A stretch of 64,000 nt of DNA, taken from positions 2,080,965 through 2,144,964 of the forward strand of contig OX638295.1 in the NCBI GenBank assembly GCA_951812345.1, written 5' to 3'. Positions 61,303-64,000 of the stretch are shown one piece after another. The notes beneath the pieces were generated by a model that was not told the origin of the DNA, made no database searches, and saw only the letters and a program-made list of their open reading frames with translations. Position 1 is the first letter of the stretch, and each line of letters opens with the position of its first letter. This stretch comes from Rhodothermales bacterium (GTDB lineage Bacteria > Bacteroidota > Rhodothermia > Rhodothermales > VXPQ01). The translations under genes were made by a program, and so were the position numbers.

Positions 61303-63374
61303 TTCATCAGGATCATGCGCCGCGTCAACACCTGGCCGGGCGTTTCGAGGCGGTACAGATACATGCCGCTCGCCAGCCCCGAGCCGTCGAACCGCACCTG
61401 ATAGTTCGCCGCCTGCTGGACGCCGTCCACGAGGGTGGCCACTTCGCGTCCCAGCGTGTCGTAGACCTTGAGCGTCACATGGAGCGCCTGGTCGATGGCG
61501 TACTCGAACGTGGTGACGGGATTGAACGGATTCGGGTAGTTCGCGCCAAGCGTCACCTGCGTGGGCAGTTCGGCGCCCACCGGCTCCACGGAAGTCACGA
61601 TGGCGGGATTCTCCTCGAACGGAAGAAGTCCCTCCTCCTGGTACATATCCGTTTCGAACGTGAACGAGGCGGGCCAGGACCCGTCGTCGTTCGGCACGAT
61701 GTACCGGACCCGGTTCCGGCCCAGATCGCCGAAGCCGCCGCCCTGTTCGCCGCTCTCCGTCCCGGCGTCCGGGTTGATGTACTGGTACTTGTACTGGAGG
61801 CCGCTGTACGTGCCGAGCGCAATGCCGTTGCGGGTAACGCCCCCAATCTGTACGGTGGCCTCATAGACCATGTCCCCGTCGGGATCGAGCAGATACAGCC
61901 GGCCGTCGTTCCGCCAGGCGTCGTCGCCGGTGCGGGGCAGATCCATAGTGAATTTCCAGATTTCGTCATTGAAACTCACCACCACGGAATCCCGCGCGGG
62001 ATCGAACGGATCGGCCGTTACGGGATTCAGCGTCGATTGCATGTCCACGCTCATCGTGAGTTTCACGGAGGCGCCGGGGAAAAGGATGTTGCCGTCCGCA
62101 ATGTCGTTGAAATACTGCACCCCAAGGTCCTGATCTGCGGCGCCTTCGAAAGTGAACAGCCGGTTCGCGCCCGTCCGGGTAATGGGTTCCTCCCAGCCGG
62201 AAACCGGCTCCACGCCGAACTCATTCATGAAGTTCGTATCGTGGAAATTGATGAAGAACTTGTAGCTCAACTCGGCGCCGGAGACCAGCGTAAGCACGAC
62301 CGAGTTTTCGAAGGTCGTCGAACCGGGCTCGCGCAGGAGTTCGCACAAGGTCGGGTCTCCGCACCCCCAGCCGTTGAAATCGCCCCGCACTTCGAGCGAA
62401 TCACCCCGGGCCACATTGTACACATTGATGTCTTCCAGCGGCTTGGTGTCCACGGCGAAGATGACGGAGCCTTCGACAAGCGCCTCCGTGATCGGATCGG
62501 TGTCGGCAAAAGAAGCCCAGTGTAGCGTCGTGTCCGCCATCGGGATAGCGAATTTCCGGTTTTCGGAGGATTCCCATCCGTCCGTCCCTACGACGAATTT
62601 GTACTCCTGCTCTATGCCTGCCGCAGAAACCGGGAAGTAGCCCACGCCCGAGTACAGATCGTAGCCCGGCATCGTGTCGTCGTCGCGCTCTTTGGCGAGT
62701 TTCACGCCCGTCATGGCATCCCAGGTAAGCGGGCCGCCCGTATCGGGGTTGCCCCGGACCTCCACGGTCTGCGCCGCGTCGGTGCGATCGTATCCGGCAG
62801 TGACGCCGCCGTCAGTGTACGCGAACACGCGAAACCAGACCGCAATGCTGTCCGTGCCTGCCGGCTCATAGGGGCGCCACTCGTAGCCGCCTTCTTGATC
62901 CCCGCCGCTCTTGTTGAAAAAGTGCAGGGCCATTTCGATATCGTCCGCGCCCGCCTCGATGATGTGGTTTGCGCCGTCTTCCCAGTCCACGCCCATGTTA
63001 TGGTCCGGGTTGACCAGCGTAGCATAGAACTTGAACTCGAGGCCGTTGTCGTTCGGAAGCTGGAAAGAAACGGACCAGTAGTCGCCCCCAATGTTCATGG
63101 GCCGGAGCGTGGTGGCGTCGTTCCAGTCGATGACATTGCCGTCGGGCAGCGTGTCCGCGCCCTCGACATGCCCATTCGCGTCCGTGAGCGAACCGCGAAC
63201 CTGGATGTCGTTCACGGCGGTGAGCGTGTCCGGCGCCGAGGCCGTATTCAGGTGCAGCGTAACGGTACGCTGCGCAAACGCATCCTGTGCGCCGAAGCCC
63301 ACGGCGAAAGCGAGCATAAGAAAAAGCGCGAAGCCGCGTATGACCCGCGCTTTCGTCGTCGTAAAAACCTGCAT
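61299..63374 (-). CDS. Secreted starch-binding-like multidomain protein, T9SS-sorted
   Basis: 691 residues with a signal peptide (VIRGFALFLMLAFAVGFGAQDAFAQ). At least three or four beta-sandwich domains of starch-binding/AMPK-glycogen-binding style are seen: YWSVSFQLPNDNGLEFKFYA, EQEYKFVVGTDGWESSENRKFAIP, SLEVRGDFNGWGCGDP...ELSYKFFINF and GLQYKYQYINPDAG. The sorting domain (GANYPNPFNPVTTFEYAID) ends the protein. It probably binds alpha-glucan at the surface for the GH13 enzyme encoded downstream. No catalytic residues recognised. Confidence 0.85.
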   Translation of the reverse strand: MQVFTTTKARVIRGFALFLMLAFAVGFGAQDAFAQRTVTLHLNTASAPDTLTAVNDIQVRGSLTDANGHVEGADTLPDGNVIDWNDATTLRPMNIGGDYWSVSFQLPNDNGLEFKFYATLVNPDHNMGVDWEDGANHIIEAGADDIEMALHFFNKSGGDQEGGYEWRPYEPAGTDSIAVWFRVFAYTDGGVTAGYDRTDAAQTVEVRGNPDTGGPLTWDAMTGVKLAKERDDDTMPGYDLYSGVGYFPVSAAGIEQEYKFVVGTDGWESSENRKFAIPMADTTLHWASFADTDPITEALVEGSVIFAVDTKPLEDINVYNVARGDSLEVRGDFNGWGCGDPTLCELLREPGSTTFENSVVLTLVSGAELSYKFFINFHDTNFMNEFGVEPVSGWEEPITRTGANRLFTFEGAADQDLGVQYFNDIADGNILFPGASVKLTMSVDMQSTLNPVTADPFDPARDSVVVSFNDEIWKFTMDLPRTGDDAWRNDGRLYLLDPDGDMVYEATVQIGGVTRNGIALGTYSGLQYKYQYINPDAGTESGEQGGGFGDLGRNRVRYIVPNDDGSWPASFTFETDMYQEEGLLPFEENPAIVTSVEPVGAELPTQVTLGANYPNPFNPVTTFEYAIDQALHVTLKVYDTLGREVATLVDGVQQAANYQVRFDGSGLASGMYLYRLETPGQVLTRRMILMK

Positions 63375-63531
63375 AATCTTGTGTGCTGAGGGAATGATCA
63401 GGTGAATATGACTAAGAGGAGGCGCCGGCTCGACGCTTCCCGAAAAGGTACAGAGGAGAAATTTTACGATTTCATAACGGAATATGCAAATTAAAATACG
63501 GAGGAGGGGTACTGAAGCGAACTTGCCCCCC
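63375..63531. other. Short intergenic gap
   Basis: 157 bases between the PorV/PorQ-like gene and the starch-binding-like gene. It should contain the latter's promoter. No palindrome like those at 59407 or 61264 is seen. Confidence 0.4.
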
Positions 63532-64000
63532 TCAGAACCGCATCGTTACCGTGAAGCGGTTGACGGCGTTGAAGTACTCGTGCTGCTCGAAGGCGTAATC
63601 CACGCCGAAATGAATGGGGGCGAACTCGTACCGCAGTCCGCCGCCGATCGTAAAGGAGCGCACGCTGTTTTCCAGCAGCAGTTCGCTGTACCCGCCCCGG
63701 AACATGATCAGGTCTCCGAGCAAGCCGATCTCCGCGCCCGCATTCAGGTATTGCTCGCTGTTGTTGGGGTTGAGCGCGTCGATGGATAGCGTGAGGCGGT
63801 TGCCGCCGCGCTGGAACACTTCGCCGGACAACCCGATGCGCATGATGAGCGGCAGATCGAAGCGGTCGGTCTTGAGCAGAGCGCGGTTGCTCTCGTTGTT
63901 GCCCCGGTTGTTGGGGTCCACATCCACGCGGGCAAGCAGGTCGTCCCCTCCTATTTGCAGTTTCGTGCCGAAGTTGCTGATGGAAGCCCCAAGGCGAACC
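63532..64000 (-). CDS. PorV/PorQ-family outer-membrane protein, C-terminal part (runs off right edge)
   Basis: The frame stays open from the window edge to the stop at 63532, giving about 156 residues. The sequence LGASISNFGTKLQIGGDDLLARVDV is followed by LPLIMRIGLSGEVFQRGGNRLTLSIDALNPNNSEQYLNAGAEIGLLG, MFRGGYSELLLENSVRSFTIGGGLRYEF and the terminal NRFTVTMRF. It is a beta-barrel fragment of the PorV/PorQ type, which in T9SS organisms shuttles or supports sorting-domain cargo. This fits the five sorting-domain proteins encoded next to it. The N terminus lies outside the window. Confidence 0.8.
   Translation of the reverse strand, partial: VRLGASISNFGTKLQIGGDDLLARVDVDPNNRGNNESNRALLKTDRFDLPLIMRIGLSGEVFQRGGNRLTLSIDALNPNNSEQYLNAGAEIGLLGDLIMFRGGYSELLLENSVRSFTIGGGLRYEFAPIHFGVDYAFEQHEYFNAVNRFTVTMRF

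Overview
The window looks like chromosome from a high-GC member of the Rhodothermota/Balneolota side of the Bacteroidota. This rests on a SusC/SusD pair, TonB-dependent receptors with carboxypeptidase-like N-terminal domains, five secreted proteins ending in the type IX secretion (T9SS) sorting domain with the signature NYPNPFNP, and a PorV/PorQ-like outer-membrane protein at the right edge. I found no rRNA, tRNA or CRISPR array. Most genes lie on the minus strand.

Layout. 1-1528: N-terminal part of a TonB-dependent receptor running off the left edge. 2.1-8.3 kb: acid-sugar catabolism, with an SMP-30 lactonase, an isopropylmalate-dehydrogenase-type enzyme, 3-oxo-tetronate kinase (OtnK) and 4-phosphate decarboxylase (OtnC), a cupin and an MFS organic-anion transporter. 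8.4-11.9 kb: a kelch lipoprotein, a ThuA-domain protein and an unusual regulator fusing a GntR/FCD protein to an IclR effector domain. 12-28.6 kb: a minus-strand polysaccharide-utilisation-type block. From its upstream end it holds SusC, SusD, DUF3823, a cupredoxin, an FG-GAP protein, a DUF6797/sugar-dehydrogenase-like propeller, a lipoprotein, a Gfo/Idh/MocA oxidoreductase, a DUF5060 glycosidase, a lipoprotein, an internally deleted glycosidase remnant and an aldo/keto reductase. The SusC-to-cupredoxin part is visibly AT-richer than its surroundings.

28.9-45.8 kb: a sugar and uronate catabolic island. It has a zinc alcohol dehydrogenase, a lower-inositol trio (IolA, IolC, LacD-type aldolase), tagaturonate epimerase (UxaE), LutABC, and the L-rhamnose set RhaEW, RhaB, RhaI with an NCS1-type permease. 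Rhamnose would become rhamnulose, rhamnulose-1-phosphate, then DHAP plus lactaldehyde. RhaEW oxidises the lactaldehyde to lactate and LutABC takes lactate to pyruvate. Two small plus-strand genes interrupt the rhamnose operon, and a dispersed repeat with core TAATCAGAGTATCC occurs five times, only inside this island.

46-64 kb: an IS3 transposase remnant, then secreted proteins. Two large convergent T9SS proteins share nearly identical 3' ends that form a long inverted repeat around a DUF2400 gene and a frameshifted HicA-like gene. After them come a GH13 amylase-family enzyme, two tandem GH53 galactanases, a starch-binding-like protein and PorV/PorQ. GH53 galactan cleavage, rhamnose use and galacturonate-side UxaE together suggest, as inference only, a rhamnogalacturonan-I/pectin lifestyle.

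The most unusual items are the GntR-FCD-IclR fusion with matching GTAC-centred palindromes near several promoters, the island-restricted dispersed repeat, the 58-amino-acid partner of the candidate rhamnose permease, and several remodelled gene copies.
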